Below are positions 8,837 to 17,334 of a stretch of 64,000 nt of DNA, one piece after another (the stretch's first letter is position 1; each line of letters begins with the position of its first letter). Source of the stretch: Lachnospiraceae bacterium (GTDB taxonomy: Bacteria > Bacillota > Clostridia > Lachnospirales > Lachnospiraceae); NCBI GenBank assembly GCA_024696005.1, contig JAILHF010000029.1, positions 1-64,000 on the forward strand, written 5' to 3'. The position numbers and the translations under genes were made by a program. Under the pieces are notes generated by a model, which was not told the origin of the DNA, did no database searches, and was given only the letters and a program-made list of their open reading frames with translations.

Positions 8837-9462
8837 TTCTCACGGGAGGGACAGATGTCCTGCAGAAAGCAGTCGGCGCATTTCGGGCTGCGTGCCGTGC
8901 AGATGCTGCGCCCCAGGGCGATGATCTGCATGTTGAAGAGGATCCAGTGATCCTTCGGCAGGGCCTTCATCAGGTCATATTCCACTTTTTCGGGATCCTC
9001 GTTGGCGCTCAGGCCCAGACGCCTTGCGATGCGTCCCACGTGCGTGTCTACGACCACACTGGGTTCATGAAAGATGTTGCCGCGTATCACGTTGGCGGTC
9101 TTGCGTCCCACCCCGGGAAGCGTGACCAGATCTTCGATCCCGCGGGGCACCTCCCCGCCGTATTCCTCCAGCAGCCGGCGGCAGCAGGCGATGATATTTT
9201 TCGCCTTGTTGTGATAAAAGCCGGTGGAGCGGATGTCCTCCTCCAGCTCCTTTAAGTTGGCATTGGCAAAGGCGTTTACATCGGGGTATTTCCGGAACAG
9301 ATCCTTTGTGACGATGTTGACGCGGGCGTCGGTGCACTGGGCCGAGAGGATGGTGGCGATCAGAAGCTGCCAGGCGCTGTCGTGATGCAGGTAGCAGGGG
9401 ATGTCGGTCCCGTAGGTTTCGTCAAGCCGTTTCAGAAGTGTGCCGATCTCTTTCTTTTTCAT
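8833..9462 (-). CDS. nth: Endonuclease III
   Basis: 209 residues, standard length. The helix-hairpin-helix LPGVGRKTANV near residue 112 holds the catalytic Lys, VDTHVGR near residue 135 the catalytic Asp, and the C terminus has the [4Fe-4S] pattern C-x6-C-x2-C-x5-C. It is a DNA glycosylase/AP lyase that removes oxidised pyrimidines in base excision repair. The ATG at 9462 has an AAAGGA site 8 bases upstream, so it is preferred to a GTG 30 bases further out. A possible minus-strand promoter has TTGACA (complement of 9530-9535). The gene stands alone. Confidence 0.95.
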   Translation of the reverse strand: MKKKEIGTLLKRLDETYGTDIPCYLHHDSAWQLLIATILSAQCTDARVNIVTKDLFRKYPDVNAFANANLKELEEDIRSTGFYHNKAKNIIACCRRLLEEYGGEVPRGIEDLVTLPGVGRKTANVIRGNIFHEPSVVVDTHVGRIARRLGLSANEDPEKVEYDLMKALPKDHWILFNMQIIALGRSICTARSPKCADCFLQDICPSREK

Positions 9463-9575
9463 GGGGAAGATCCTTTCAAACACTGAAAACACAATGCTTT
9501 ACCGTTATCTTGAAGGATAAAACCCCTTCTGTCAAGGATTTCATTGGGTAGATTTCACAAAAATACAAGAAAATA

Positions 9576-9604
9576 TTGACGTTTCGTAAAAAAAGCGTTA
9601 TATT
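9576..9604 (+). promoter_or_regulatory. Promoter of SCP2-like gene
   Basis: TTGACG at 9576-9581 and TATATT at 9599-9604 with a 17-base spacer. The AT-rich surroundings suggest strong expression. The leader is about 55 bases and ends in GGGAGGAAA before the start. Confidence 0.8.
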
Positions 9605-9665
9605 TTGTTACGTGGTTTGTGAATCGTGATACTTCTGTATCCGGGGAAACGGGAGGAAAGTGGAA

Positions 9666-10190
9666 ATGACTTACGAAAAGATCGTGGAATATGTTCAGAA
9701 GAAAGCCGCAAAGGTGAAGGCGAACGTTGACGCGGCCGTACAGGTAGATATCACCGGCGAAGGTGAAGGCGCATTCTATGTGCAGGCCAAGGACGGAAAG
9801 TATGAAGTAGAGCCTTATGAGTATTACGGTCATGATGCAAAGATCGTTGCAGACGGAAAAGACTTCATCGCATTCCTGGACGGCAAGAAGGATGAGAGCG
9901 TCATCACTGTTGAGGGCGATGCTGACAAGGCAGTGATCGTCAAGGCACTTGCTTCCAAGGCTGCCGAGAAGAAGGAAGAGAAGAAGGCAGAGCCTGCAAA
10001 GAAGGCAGCACCTGCAAAGAAGGCTCCTGCAAAGAAGGCAGCACCTGCAAAGAAGACCGCCGAGAAGAAGGAAGAGAAGAAGGCAGAGCCTGCAAAGGCA
10101 GAAGCTCCCAAGGCTGAGAAAGCAGCTCCCGCAAAGAAAGAGGAGACTGCAAAGAAGGCTCCCGCTAAGAAGGCAGCAGCCAAGAAATAA
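9666..10190 (+). CDS. SCP2-like domain protein with histone H1-like tail
   Basis: 174 residues. The first ~100 look like a small SCP2 (sterol carrier protein 2)-like alpha/beta domain, with the typical GEGEGAFYVQAKDGK and FLDGKKD...VEGDADKA segments. From about residue 100 the chain is almost only Lys, Ala, Pro and Glu, in PAKKA units, like bacterial histone H1-like tails or AlgP. The tail is interrupted by two EKKEEKKAEP blocks. SCP2 domains bind lipids, while PAKKA tails bind nucleic acid or polyanions, so the combination has no obvious known role. ATG 9666 is chosen because GGAGG is 9 bases upstream; the GTG at 9660 is too close. It has its own promoter and terminator. Confidence 0.75.
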   Translation: MTYEKIVEYVQKKAAKVKANVDAAVQVDITGEGEGAFYVQAKDGKYEVEPYEYYGHDAKIVADGKDFIAFLDGKKDESVITVEGDADKAVIVKALASKAAEKKEEKKAEPAKKAAPAKKAPAKKAAPAKKTAEKKEEKKAEPAKAEAPKAEKAAPAKKEETAKKAPAKKAAAKK

Positions 10191-10215
10191 ATCCGAACGG
10201 AAACAGATTTTCAGA

Positions 10216-10252
10216 TGTACCACGAGCTTCGTCCCCGTGGTACATTTTTTTT
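10216..10252 (+). terminator. Terminator of SCP2-like gene
   Basis: TGTACCACG (10216-10224) pairs with CGTGGTACA (10236-10244), followed by eight Ts. Confidence 0.9.
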
Positions 10253-10299
10253 GCCGTGATTATCCGAAGGCGGAGCGGGGGCCGGATCCTGTGCAAACA

Positions 10300-10346
10300 A
10301 AAAAAGATGTACCCCGGGGAACAGCCCCGCGGCACATCTTTTTGCC
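10300..10346 (-). terminator. Terminator of DUF1858 gene
   Basis: AAAGATGT-A-CC-CCGGGG and CCCCGCGGCACATCTTT form a long stem with few mismatches around AACAG. A-rich sequence to its left becomes a T tract on the minus strand, ending the minus-strand gene at 10355. Confidence 0.75.
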
Positions 10347-10354
10347 TTTTTTCT

Positions 10355-10630
10355 TTACTCTTCCGTTTTAGCCGAGTTTACCGCTTCGAGGATATCCTCC
10401 ACATCAAAGCCGTGGACCATGGCTGCTTCTTCCAGGGTCTCGCCCATGGAAGCCGGGCAGCTGAAGCAGTACATGCCGGCCTGCATCAGTACGGGCGCCA
10501 GGTCCGGGTTGAGCATCATGGCATCGGTCACCAGCATGTCCTTGGTGATCAGTACCTTCTCTTCCGTGGACTCCGATTCTTTCTTTTCTGCAGCTTCATT
10601 TGCTTCTTTGCTTTTTCCGAAACCAAACAT
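10355..10630 (-). CDS. DUF1858 redox-disulfide domain protein
   Basis: 91 residues. After a charged N-terminal stretch (1-30), a DUF1858 domain (also called hybrid-cluster-associated redox disulfide domain) covers about 30-85: VTDAMMLNPDLAPVLMQAGMYCFSCPASMGETLEEAAMVHG. The CxxC pair in MYCFSC is the presumed redox or metal site. The family is usually tied to iron-sulfur or nitrosative stress proteins, but none lies next to it here. ATG 10630 is selected since AAAGGACGG precedes it by about 8 bases; an upstream in-frame start would add residues without a ribosome-binding site. Its function is unproven. Confidence 0.85.
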   Translation of the reverse strand: MFGFGKSKEANEAAEKKESESTEEKVLITKDMLVTDAMMLNPDLAPVLMQAGMYCFSCPASMGETLEEAAMVHGFDVEDILEAVNSAKTEE

Positions 10631-10756
10631 GGCAGTATCCGTCCTTTCCTTTCGATCATACGGGAAGATGATAGCACAAAGCGTGCCGCCCTGCAAGAGA
10701 AAGCTTATGGCAGTCTGTGAAGCTATTTTTTGCTGGTGTTAGCGCGTGTTCTATGT

Positions 10757-10762
10757 TATACT
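10757..10762 (+). promoter_or_regulatory. -10 element before YcxB-FapA operon
   Basis: TATACT at 10757-10762 stands 20 bases before the ATG at 10782. No good -35 is visible at the right distance (TGGTGT), so this is a tentative promoter for the three-gene unit that follows. Confidence 0.4.
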
Positions 10763-10781
10763 GAAAAATCAGGAGGGAAGT

Positions 10782-11222
10782 ATGGCGAAGCTGATCTATG
10801 AGAACCGCTTCCTGCTTACCCGGAAGCTGCATAAAGAGTATTACCGTGCGCAATACATGAAAATGCGCTTTCGCCGGCTCTTTTATTTTGGGTACCGTTT
10901 TCGTGAATGGATCAATTACAGGGAACTGCAGGTGCAGCATGACAAGGCGATCGTCAATCTGGTGCGCTTCCAGTCGGATAACGTTCATGTGAAGGTGAAT
11001 CAGACGGCATTTTCCTTTCATTATGACACGATCGTCGGCGCCGAGGAGACGGAGGAACTGATCGTCCTGAAGCTCAGGAAAGAGGGGATGGCCGAGCATG
11101 TGCAGCTCCTCTGGAAGAACGGATTTGTGGGAAAGCCTCCTTTGGAGGAGTTCAAGGCCTATATCAATAAAAGGACCGGAAAGAGCATCTTTGTTTTGGA
11201 GGAAGCAGCGGAGGAAAGCTGA
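10782..11222 (+). CDS. YcxB-like protein
   Basis: 146 residues. The C-terminal half (about 60-140) fits the YcxB-like domain: short beta strands ending in a segment such as LLWKNGFVGKPPLEEFKAYI. Unlike typical YcxB proteins there is no clear pair of transmembrane helices. The N-terminal part is instead basic and aromatic (RFRRLFYFGYRFREW near residue 28). ATG 10782 follows GGAGGGAAGT. Its stop overlaps the next start (TGATG), so it is coupled to the FapA-like gene. The function is unknown; the neighbours suggest a link to c-di-GMP signalling or an envelope process. Confidence 0.6.
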   Translation: MAKLIYENRFLLTRKLHKEYYRAQYMKMRFRRLFYFGYRFREWINYRELQVQHDKAIVNLVRFQSDNVHVKVNQTAFSFHYDTIVGAEETEELIVLKLRKEGMAEHVQLLWKNGFVGKPPLEEFKAYINKRTGKSIFVLEEAAEES

Positions 11223-13264
11223 TGGATTTTGAAGATGATGAGCTGGAAGGATTATTTGGCGGAGAAGATCTGTTAAGCCTTCTGGAAAATGTGCAGAACC
11301 AACAGGATCTGGAAAGCGCCGGCTCGGGCGCGGTTTCGACTGCGGGAAGCGAGAAGGAAAGCACTCCGGAGACGGGGGCCGCCGTAAGCAGCGAGCAGGC
11401 ATTTCAGAAACTGATGGGAAGCCTCAGCGAAGATGAGGTTCTTCTTTCTGCGGCCGTGCGGGACCGCGAACGTACCGGTTCCCTGCTTTCCGAAAGCACT
11501 GATGACGAGATACCGGGTGCGCTGCCCGTCGAAGCCGGACAGAAGCACAGCATGGATGATTACGACAAGAGCCTCTACGGCTTCGCCCAGCTTGACGAGA
11601 TCAAAAAGGGCGTGGAACGCGGGCTCAATGTCAGTTATTTTGACAGCGTGGAGCTGAATTTCCGCCAGATGCGCGAGATCCGCATCGGTCTGGAGCAGGG
11701 ACTGGATGTTTCTTTCTATTCCAGTCACTATTACAAGGACACGCAGATGCGCGAGATCCGTCTGGGCCTCATGGAAAAGATCGACGTTGGCAGCTATGCC
11801 CGCCTGATCTACAGCCTTCCGGATATGCAGCGCAAGCGTCAGGAGCTGCTCAGGAAAAAATTCCAGCGCGATCCCTATTCCCTCGAGATGAATCTCACGG
11901 ACAAGGATACCGGGATCACGATCTACACGGCGGACGGGCTGATGAGTGCCTGGATCCGCGTCGGAAAGGATCTGCCGCAGAACTTCAGCCGCAAGAACCT
12001 TCAGAACCTGCTGAAGATCTACGGGATCGAAAAAGGCCTTCTGGTGGACAAGATCGAAGCGGACAAGCTCAAGCCCGGCGATGAACTGGAAGTCGCCCGC
12101 GGAGAGCAGTCGGTGCAGGGCGAGGACGGCTTTTACGAGTATTTTGTGGAAAGCCCGGAATCGGAAGGCCCGCACGTGGACGAGAACGGCAACATCGATT
12201 ATTCCGCCGAGCAGAATTACAGTTATGTACAGCCCGGGCAGAGAGTGGCCCTTTATCATCCGGCAACGCACGGCAGCATAGGCTTTACCGTGACCGGTCT
12301 GGAGCTGCTTGCCGTATCCGGCAAGAACCTGCCCAGACTTCCTCTGGACAAGATCCGTCTTCTGGATGACGGCGTGACTTACGTCTCCAAGAAGGAAGGG
12401 CTGGCCGTATTGAAGAACGGCATCCTCGACATCGTGGAACAGCTGGAGTTCAAGGAGGATGTGGGTTACGGCGTGAACGTATCCTACGCCGGAAACATCT
12501 ATGTCAGGGCGAGCGTTCTGGAGAGTGCCGTGCTTCATGCCGGCGGCGACATCATCGTGGACGGCTTTGTGGAGGGAGCGATCCTGAAGGCGGGCGGCGA
12601 TATCATCCTTCGCAGGGGAATGAACGCCGACGGAAAGGGCGAGCTGGAGGCCGGAGGCGGCCTGATCGCGTCTTTCATCGAGAACGCGAACATTGTGGTC
12701 GGTGGAAATATCGAATGCGGCTACATCCTGAACAGCAATGTGTTCAGCAAGGGAATGGTAAAGACAAGCGGGATCAAGAATATGATCTGCGGCGGACGTG
12801 TTGTGGCTTCGAACGGCATCTGGACGGGTGTCGTCGGGAACAAGACACAGACCAAGACGGATCTGGAGGTCGGGTCCTTTACCGAAGCAAAGACAAGGGC
12901 TTCGGAGATCTACCAGCGGCGGAAGCAGCTGCTGGCCGAGATGGACAAGGTCCAGGAAGGCATGATGACGGTCCTGAGAAAGATCGGCGCGCTGCACGGG
13001 CGCACCAATCCCGTCTATCTGAAGTTCCAGGATGTGCTGGAGCAGCAGAAAGCGGAACTGGCTGCGCTGGACAAGACCGAGGACGAGGTCAACGAGGAGA
13101 TCGAGGTGGGCGGACGTCTCTATATCACGGTCGAGACGATGGCTTACGAGAACACCAAGCTGATGATAAACGGAGCAGTCAGGATCCTGCAGCAGGATAT
13201 ACCAAAAGCCCGTTTTTTTGCAAGAGGCAAAGAGATCGTGTACGATCACTACGCGGGCGTATAA
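11222..13264 (+). CDS. FapA-like (DUF342) protein with EIR-x-GL repeats
   Basis: 680 residues, soluble. An acidic N-terminal stretch (1-110) is followed by three tandem repeats of the form QMREIRxGLExGLDVSxY (about 122-205), a repeat seen in various clostridial proteins. The FapA/DUF342 region comes next: a beta-rich part from about 220, then a right-handed beta-helix (about 420-560) with turns such as HAGGDIIVDGF and KAGGDIILRRG, and finally a coiled coil (about 560-640). FapA proteins are polymer-forming and have been linked to flagellar or polar organisation, but no flagellar gene is in the window. ATG 11222 overlaps the previous stop. A c-di-GMP-type response regulator follows after 9 bases. 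Confidence 0.85.
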   Translation: MDFEDDELEGLFGGEDLLSLLENVQNQQDLESAGSGAVSTAGSEKESTPETGAAVSSEQAFQKLMGSLSEDEVLLSAAVRDRERTGSLLSESTDDEIPGALPVEAGQKHSMDDYDKSLYGFAQLDEIKKGVERGLNVSYFDSVELNFRQMREIRIGLEQGLDVSFYSSHYYKDTQMREIRLGLMEKIDVGSYARLIYSLPDMQRKRQELLRKKFQRDPYSLEMNLTDKDTGITIYTADGLMSAWIRVGKDLPQNFSRKNLQNLLKIYGIEKGLLVDKIEADKLKPGDELEVARGEQSVQGEDGFYEYFVESPESEGPHVDENGNIDYSAEQNYSYVQPGQRVALYHPATHGSIGFTVTGLELLAVSGKNLPRLPLDKIRLLDDGVTYVSKKEGLAVLKNGILDIVEQLEFKEDVGYGVNVSYAGNIYVRASVLESAVLHAGGDIIVDGFVEGAILKAGGDIILRRGMNADGKGELEAGGGLIASFIENANIVVGGNIECGYILNSNVFSKGMVKTSGIKNMICGGRVVASNGIWTGVVGNKTQTKTDLEVGSFTEAKTRASEIYQRRKQLLAEMDKVQEGMMTVLRKIGALHGRTNPVYLKFQDVLEQQKAELAALDKTEDEVNEEIEVGGRLYITVETMAYENTKLMINGAVRILQQDIPKARFFARGKEIVYDHYAGV

Positions 13265-13273
13265 GGAGGGGTT

Positions 13274-14347
13274 ATGGCCAGAGATACGATACTGATCGCG
13301 GATGATGACGAGGAAAACAGAGTTTTCCTGAAAACACTGTTTCAGGATGACTATGCGGTGGCGATGACGTCCAACGGGCGCCAGGCCATGGAATACCTGA
13401 TGCAGAACCATCAGGATGTGGCGGTGTTGCTTCTGGACATGCACATGCCCGTGGTGGACGGACGTGCGCTGCTCAAGGTGCTGAAGGTCAAGAAGGTGAC
13501 CGACCGCATTCCCGTGGTCATGATGACGACTACACTGGATTCCGAACTGATCAAGGAATGCTACGAGAACGGCGCGGTAGATTTCATCCTCAAGCCGTTT
13601 ACGCCCGAGATCGTGGCCGGACGAGTGCGAAACACGATCTCGCTCTATCACAACGCGGCGCACATGCGCGGCATCATCAGCCAGCAGACGGCGCAGATCA
13701 AGGAAAAGAACAAGGAGCTGAAAGCGTTCAACGACCGCCTGATGGAAGTCATGAGCTCGATCGTGGAGTTCCGTAACCTGGAATCCAACGCCCACATCAA
13801 AAAGATCAAAGGGATCTCCCGCATCCTTGCGGAAACGGCGGCCGGATTGTACGGCAGGGACTATCATCTCACGCCGGAGAAGGTGGATGTGATCGAGAGC
13901 GCTTCTGCCCTGCACGACATCGGGATGATCGCCATCCCCGATGCCATCCTCTTAAAGCCCGGAAAGCTGACGGCGGATGAATTCGAGGTGGTAAAGAGCC
14001 ATACGACGAGAGGCTGTGAGATCCTGGAGCAGATCCGGGAGCTGCAGAGCAAGGAATATGTGCAGGTGAGCTACAATATCTGCCGTCATCATCACGAGAA
14101 ATTTGACGGAAGCGGTTATCCGGATCATCTGGCCGGAGACGCGATTCCCGTGGAGGCACAGATCGTTTCGATCGCGGACGTATACGATTCCCTGATCAGT
14201 GACCGTACCTACCGTGACGCATTTGACATGGACAAGGCTTATTCCATGATCGTGGGTGGGGAAGCCGGTGTGTTCTCCGAAAAGATGCTGGATTGTTTCA
14301 CGAAGAGCCGTGAGATGATCGAATCCTTCTGCAAGCAATATACTTAA
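13274..14347 (+). CDS. Response regulator with HD-GYP domain
   Basis: 357 residues. A CheY-like receiver (1-125) has the acidic pair DDD near residue 11, the phospho-acceptor Asp in LLLDMHMP near 56 and the Lys in LKPF near 105. A coiled-coil linker (about 135-160) leads to an HD-GYP domain (165-350) with ALHDIGMIAIPD, HHHEKFDGSGYP and IADVYDSL. HD-GYP proteins hydrolyse cyclic di-GMP. The Lys usual in HDIGK is Met here, and the catalytic His/Asp residues remain. No histidine kinase is adjacent, so the phosphodonor must come from elsewhere. GGAGGGGTT lies before ATG 13274. The stop overlaps that of the convergent carboxypeptidase by 4 bases. Confidence 0.92.
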   Translation: MARDTILIADDDEENRVFLKTLFQDDYAVAMTSNGRQAMEYLMQNHQDVAVLLLDMHMPVVDGRALLKVLKVKKVTDRIPVVMMTTTLDSELIKECYENGAVDFILKPFTPEIVAGRVRNTISLYHNAAHMRGIISQQTAQIKEKNKELKAFNDRLMEVMSSIVEFRNLESNAHIKKIKGISRILAETAAGLYGRDYHLTPEKVDVIESASALHDIGMIAIPDAILLKPGKLTADEFEVVKSHTTRGCEILEQIRELQSKEYVQVSYNICRHHHEKFDGSGYPDHLAGDAIPVEAQIVSIADVYDSLISDRTYRDAFDMDKAYSMIVGGEAGVFSEKMLDCFTKSREMIESFCKQYT

Positions 14348-15891
14348 CGATCCATTTTCCCGTAGTCTCCGAGGTGGAGTTGTTTGCGGGGACGCTGCTG
14401 TGTTTTCTTCGAGGTGGGGCTGTGACGGTGGAAGCTTTTCCGCAGGGTAGCCCTGGACTTGACGATCTCACCGCGGCGTTTTTTGATGCGCGCGACCTTG
14501 CGGCGGTATGCCAGCGCGATGCGGGACAGGCGGATGACGATCACCAGCACCACGACGGCCACGCCGATCCCGATCAGGATCTTCAGGACCGAATAGATGT
14601 TGACGTAGGTCTTGCCTTCGCCGGAGGGATCGTCCGCGAGAGGACGCCCGGTAAAGCGCACGCCGGAGATGAACGCGTCTTCGTTATAGAGCACGGGAGC
14701 GCTGCCGAGGGTAATGCCCTTCCAGCTGTAGTCGATGCGTGCGACCTGGTCCTCCGGAAGCCCGTCATAGACGATCTTTGTTTCCAGGTCGGAAAGGCTG
14801 AGCGTGTCCGGAAGGATCACCATGGCGCCGCTCTCGACACGGAGCAGGGACTGTGTGCTGCCGAAAATGTCGCCGGCCGAGCTGAAGAAATCGGAGTTGC
14901 TGATGCGGAAACGGTCCTGGAGCTCGTCCGCGCTGGTCTTGCCGAAATGGGCAAAGCCGTAATCGAAGAGCTCGGCGGTATCGCTGAACTGAAACGGGCT
15001 TTCCTCCATCATGATCACGCAGATCAGCCGCATGCCGCCCCGCTCGGCGCAGGAAACGAGCGTCTGCCGGGATTTGCTGGTAAATCCGGTCTTGGAGCCT
15101 ACCAGCCCGTCGTAGGCGTATTCCTGGCCTTCGTATAATTTGTTTTTGGAACGCAGATTGTGCTCTCCGTGCGTGGCGTCGGCTTTGATCGAATAGCGCG
15201 GGGTGTTGGACATGGTGCAGAGCACCTCGTGGGAAAAGAAAGCCCTCGCGATCAGCGCCAGGTCGTGGGCGCTGGTATAATGGTCGTCGTCGTGCAGGCC
15301 GTTTGTCGTCACGAAGTGCGTGTCGGTGCAGCCCAGCTCGGCGGCGCGTGCGTTCATCATGTCAACATAGGCGTCCATCGACCCGGCGATATGCTCGCCC
15401 ACCGCGTTGCAGGCTTCGTTCGCCGAATTGATGAGGATGCCGTAAAGCAGTTCCTCCAGGGTGAGCTGTTCCCCGGCTTCCAGATACATGTGCGAGCCGT
15501 CGGACTCGTTGGCATCGATGGCAGACTGGTTTATGGTGATGATCTCGCCCAGGGAGCAGTTCTCAACGGCGACCAGACAGGTAAGGAGCTTGGTCGTCGA
15601 AGCGGGAAACAGATGCTCGTGGATGTTTTTGGCGTAAAGCACGGTTCCGGAATCGGCGTCCATCAATATGGCCGAAGCGGCACCGATCGCGGGGCCCTGC
15701 GGCCAGCGCTCGGTCTCGTTGCTCTCGACCGGGTCGTTTTTCCGTTCCTCGGCCTCGTCGAGGTAGTCCTGCGCGGTAGCCTGCGCCTTCAGCGGAAGGC
15801 ATAAAAAGAGAAAGCAGCCGAACAGCAGAAACAGGAGCGTGATCGGATGCAGACTGGCTTTTTTTGTTGTTTCACGATATAATTGCCGCAT
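14344..15891 (-). CDS. D-alanyl-D-alanine carboxypeptidase (DacF/PBP5 type)
   Basis: 515 residues. A signal peptide or membrane anchor (about 12-37) precedes an S11 peptidase domain with the three active-site motifs: SxxK in PASTTKLL (near residue 95), SxN in NSANEAC (near 155) and KTG in GSKTGFTSKS (near 263). A second beta-rich domain follows. Near residue 440-465 there is a C-terminal membrane helix (VLKILIGIGVAVVVLVIVI) and then a very basic tail, where many homologues have an amphipathic helix. It trims the terminal D-Ala from peptidoglycan stem peptides. ATG 15891 was chosen because it gives a good signal sequence; the ribosome-binding site is weak. It is divergent from trmB with only 37 bases between them. 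Confidence 0.93.
   Translation of the reverse strand: MRQLYRETTKKASLHPITLLFLLFGCFLFLCLPLKAQATAQDYLDEAEERKNDPVESNETERWPQGPAIGAASAILMDADSGTVLYAKNIHEHLFPASTTKLLTCLVAVENCSLGEIITINQSAIDANESDGSHMYLEAGEQLTLEELLYGILINSANEACNAVGEHIAGSMDAYVDMMNARAAELGCTDTHFVTTNGLHDDDHYTSAHDLALIARAFFSHEVLCTMSNTPRYSIKADATHGEHNLRSKNKLYEGQEYAYDGLVGSKTGFTSKSRQTLVSCAERGGMRLICVIMMEESPFQFSDTAELFDYGFAHFGKTSADELQDRFRISNSDFFSSAGDIFGSTQSLLRVESGAMVILPDTLSLSDLETKIVYDGLPEDQVARIDYSWKGITLGSAPVLYNEDAFISGVRFTGRPLADDPSGEGKTYVNIYSVLKILIGIGVAVVVLVIVIRLSRIALAYRRKVARIKKRRGEIVKSRATLRKSFHRHSPTSKKTQQRPRKQLHLGDYGKMDR
15855..15883 (+). promoter_or_regulatory. Possible trmB promoter inside dacF 5' end
   Basis: TGGCTT at 15855-15860 and TATAAT at 15878-15883 with 17-base spacing read toward trmB. 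They lie inside the coding region for the first residues of the divergent carboxypeptidase. The short divergent gap (37 bases) leaves no other room. Confidence 0.5.
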
Positions 15892-15928
15892 ATGCTTCAG
15901 TATATCAGATTTACGGAGGAAGGGAAAG

Positions 15929-16582
15929 ATGCGACTTCGAAATATCACGGGCTCGCGCGAGATGATCGCGGCCAATGAATATGTCATCCATGACGAAACG
16001 GCCTGCAAGGGACGCTGGGCGGAGGTCTTCGGAAACGACAGGCCGATCCGTCTCGAGATCGGTACCGGCAAGGGGCGTTTTCTGACGGAACTGGCGGCGG
16101 CGAACCCGGACGTTGATTACCTGGGGATCGAGAAGTATTCCTCCGTTTTGCTTCGTGCCGTGCAGAAGATGGAGGAGCCGGCGCTGCCCAATCTCCGTTT
16201 CATCCGCATGGACGCGGAATACATCTGCGATGTTTTTGCGAAAGGCGAGATCGACAGGATCTACCTGAATTTCTCGGATCCCTGGCCGAAGGACCGGCAC
16301 GCCAAGAGGCGTCTGCCTTCCCGCCAGTTTCTGGAGCGCTATGCGCAGATCCTGAAAGAGGACGGGCTCGTGGAATTCAAGACCGACAACACCGATCTTT
16401 TTGATTTCGCGCTGGAAGAGCTGAAAGAAAGTGCGTTTGAGCTGGTAAGCTGCACCCGCGACCTGCATAAAGATCCCCTGCTGATGCAGGGGAACGTCAT
16501 GACAGAGTATGAGGAGAAGTTTTCCTCCCGGGGAAACCCCATCTGCAAATATGTGATACGTCTTAAGAAAGCTGCGCCTTGA
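15929..16582 (+). CDS. trmB: tRNA (guanine-N7-)-methyltransferase
   Basis: 217 residues, the usual size. The SAM site is LEIGTGKGRFL near residue 40 and the signature NFSDPWPKDRHAKRRL near residue 112; a TDN follows near 150. It methylates G46 in the variable loop of tRNA. ATG 15929 follows GGAGGAAGGGAAAG, whereas the upstream in-frame extension has no ribosome-binding site. The 3' end overlaps the convergent thrH gene by 20 bases. Confidence 0.95.
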   Translation: MRLRNITGSREMIAANEYVIHDETACKGRWAEVFGNDRPIRLEIGTGKGRFLTELAAANPDVDYLGIEKYSSVLLRAVQKMEEPALPNLRFIRMDAEYICDVFAKGEIDRIYLNFSDPWPKDRHAKRRLPSRQFLERYAQILKEDGLVEFKTDNTDLFDFALEELKESAFELVSCTRDLHKDPLLMQGNVMTEYEEKFSSRGNPICKYVIRLKKAAP

Positions 16583-17165
16583 TCGCCGCGAGCAGGTCGC
16601 CGTATTCCTCGAAGGCGGGAAGCTCGGGGTGGTCGGCCTTGATGGCCTCGGTGCTGCGGAACAGGAAGCCGGCCTTTCCGGCCTGTATCATCTCCAGATC
16701 GTTATAGCTGTCCCCGGAGGCGATGGTCTCGTAGCCGATGGACTGAAGCGCCTTTACGGTGCTCAGCTTGGAATGCTCGATGCGCATTTTGAAGTCCGTG
16801 ATCTCGCCGTCCGGTGCTACCACCAGGCTGTTGCAGAGGATCGTGGGCCATCCCAGCTTCTTCATCAGAGGGGAGGCGAACTGGGTAAAGGTATCGGAAA
16901 GGATCATGACCTGCGTGATGCTACGCAGCTCGTCCAGAAACTCCTTCGCGCCGGGAAGCGGATCGATCGTCGCGATGGTGGCCTGTATCTCATTCAGCCC
17001 CAGGCCGTGCTCCTTCAGGATGCCCAGGCGCCAGCGCATGAGCTTGTCATAGTCGGGTTCGTCCCTTGTGGTGCGTGAAAGCTCCGGTATCCCGCTGGCT
17101 TCCGAAAACGCGATCCATATCTCGGGTACGAGTACCCCTTCCAGATCCAGGCAAACGATCTCCAT
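16563..17165 (-). CDS. thrH: Phosphoserine phosphatase / homoserine phosphotransferase
   Basis: 200 residues. It is a HAD-superfamily protein with motif I LDLEGVLVPEIW at the N terminus (nucleophile Asp, DLEG form typical of ThrH), motif II ILSDTF near residue 90, motif III Lys near 125, and GDSYNDLEMI near 150. ThrH from Pseudomonas removes phosphate from phosphoserine and can transfer it to homoserine. ATG 17165 is supported by GGGAGGATAAATCA just upstream and by MEIVCLDLEG being the usual family start. No serine or threonine biosynthesis genes are adjacent. Confidence 0.88.
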   Translation of the reverse strand: MEIVCLDLEGVLVPEIWIAFSEASGIPELSRTTRDEPDYDKLMRWRLGILKEHGLGLNEIQATIATIDPLPGAKEFLDELRSITQVMILSDTFTQFASPLMKKLGWPTILCNSLVVAPDGEITDFKMRIEHSKLSTVKALQSIGYETIASGDSYNDLEMIQAGKAGFLFRSTEAIKADHPELPAFEEYGDLLAAIKAQLS

Positions 17166-17334
17166 TGATTTATCCTCCCAAACGTTCATTTTCGAATTAT
17201 CCGTCTTATCTTAAAGCATAAAGAAAGATCGCGCAAGCCTTAAATTTGTAACGAAACGCGGAAAAAAAATCACAGACGCGCTTTTTTCCGCGGTTTTCTT
17301 GTGATATGATTAGCGAAGATAGGGGGAAGGAGTT

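Noticed and set aside
11273..13915. 880-residue minus-strand frame
   Set aside because: Antisense shadow of the FapA-like gene; composition is typical of GC-rich antisense frames.
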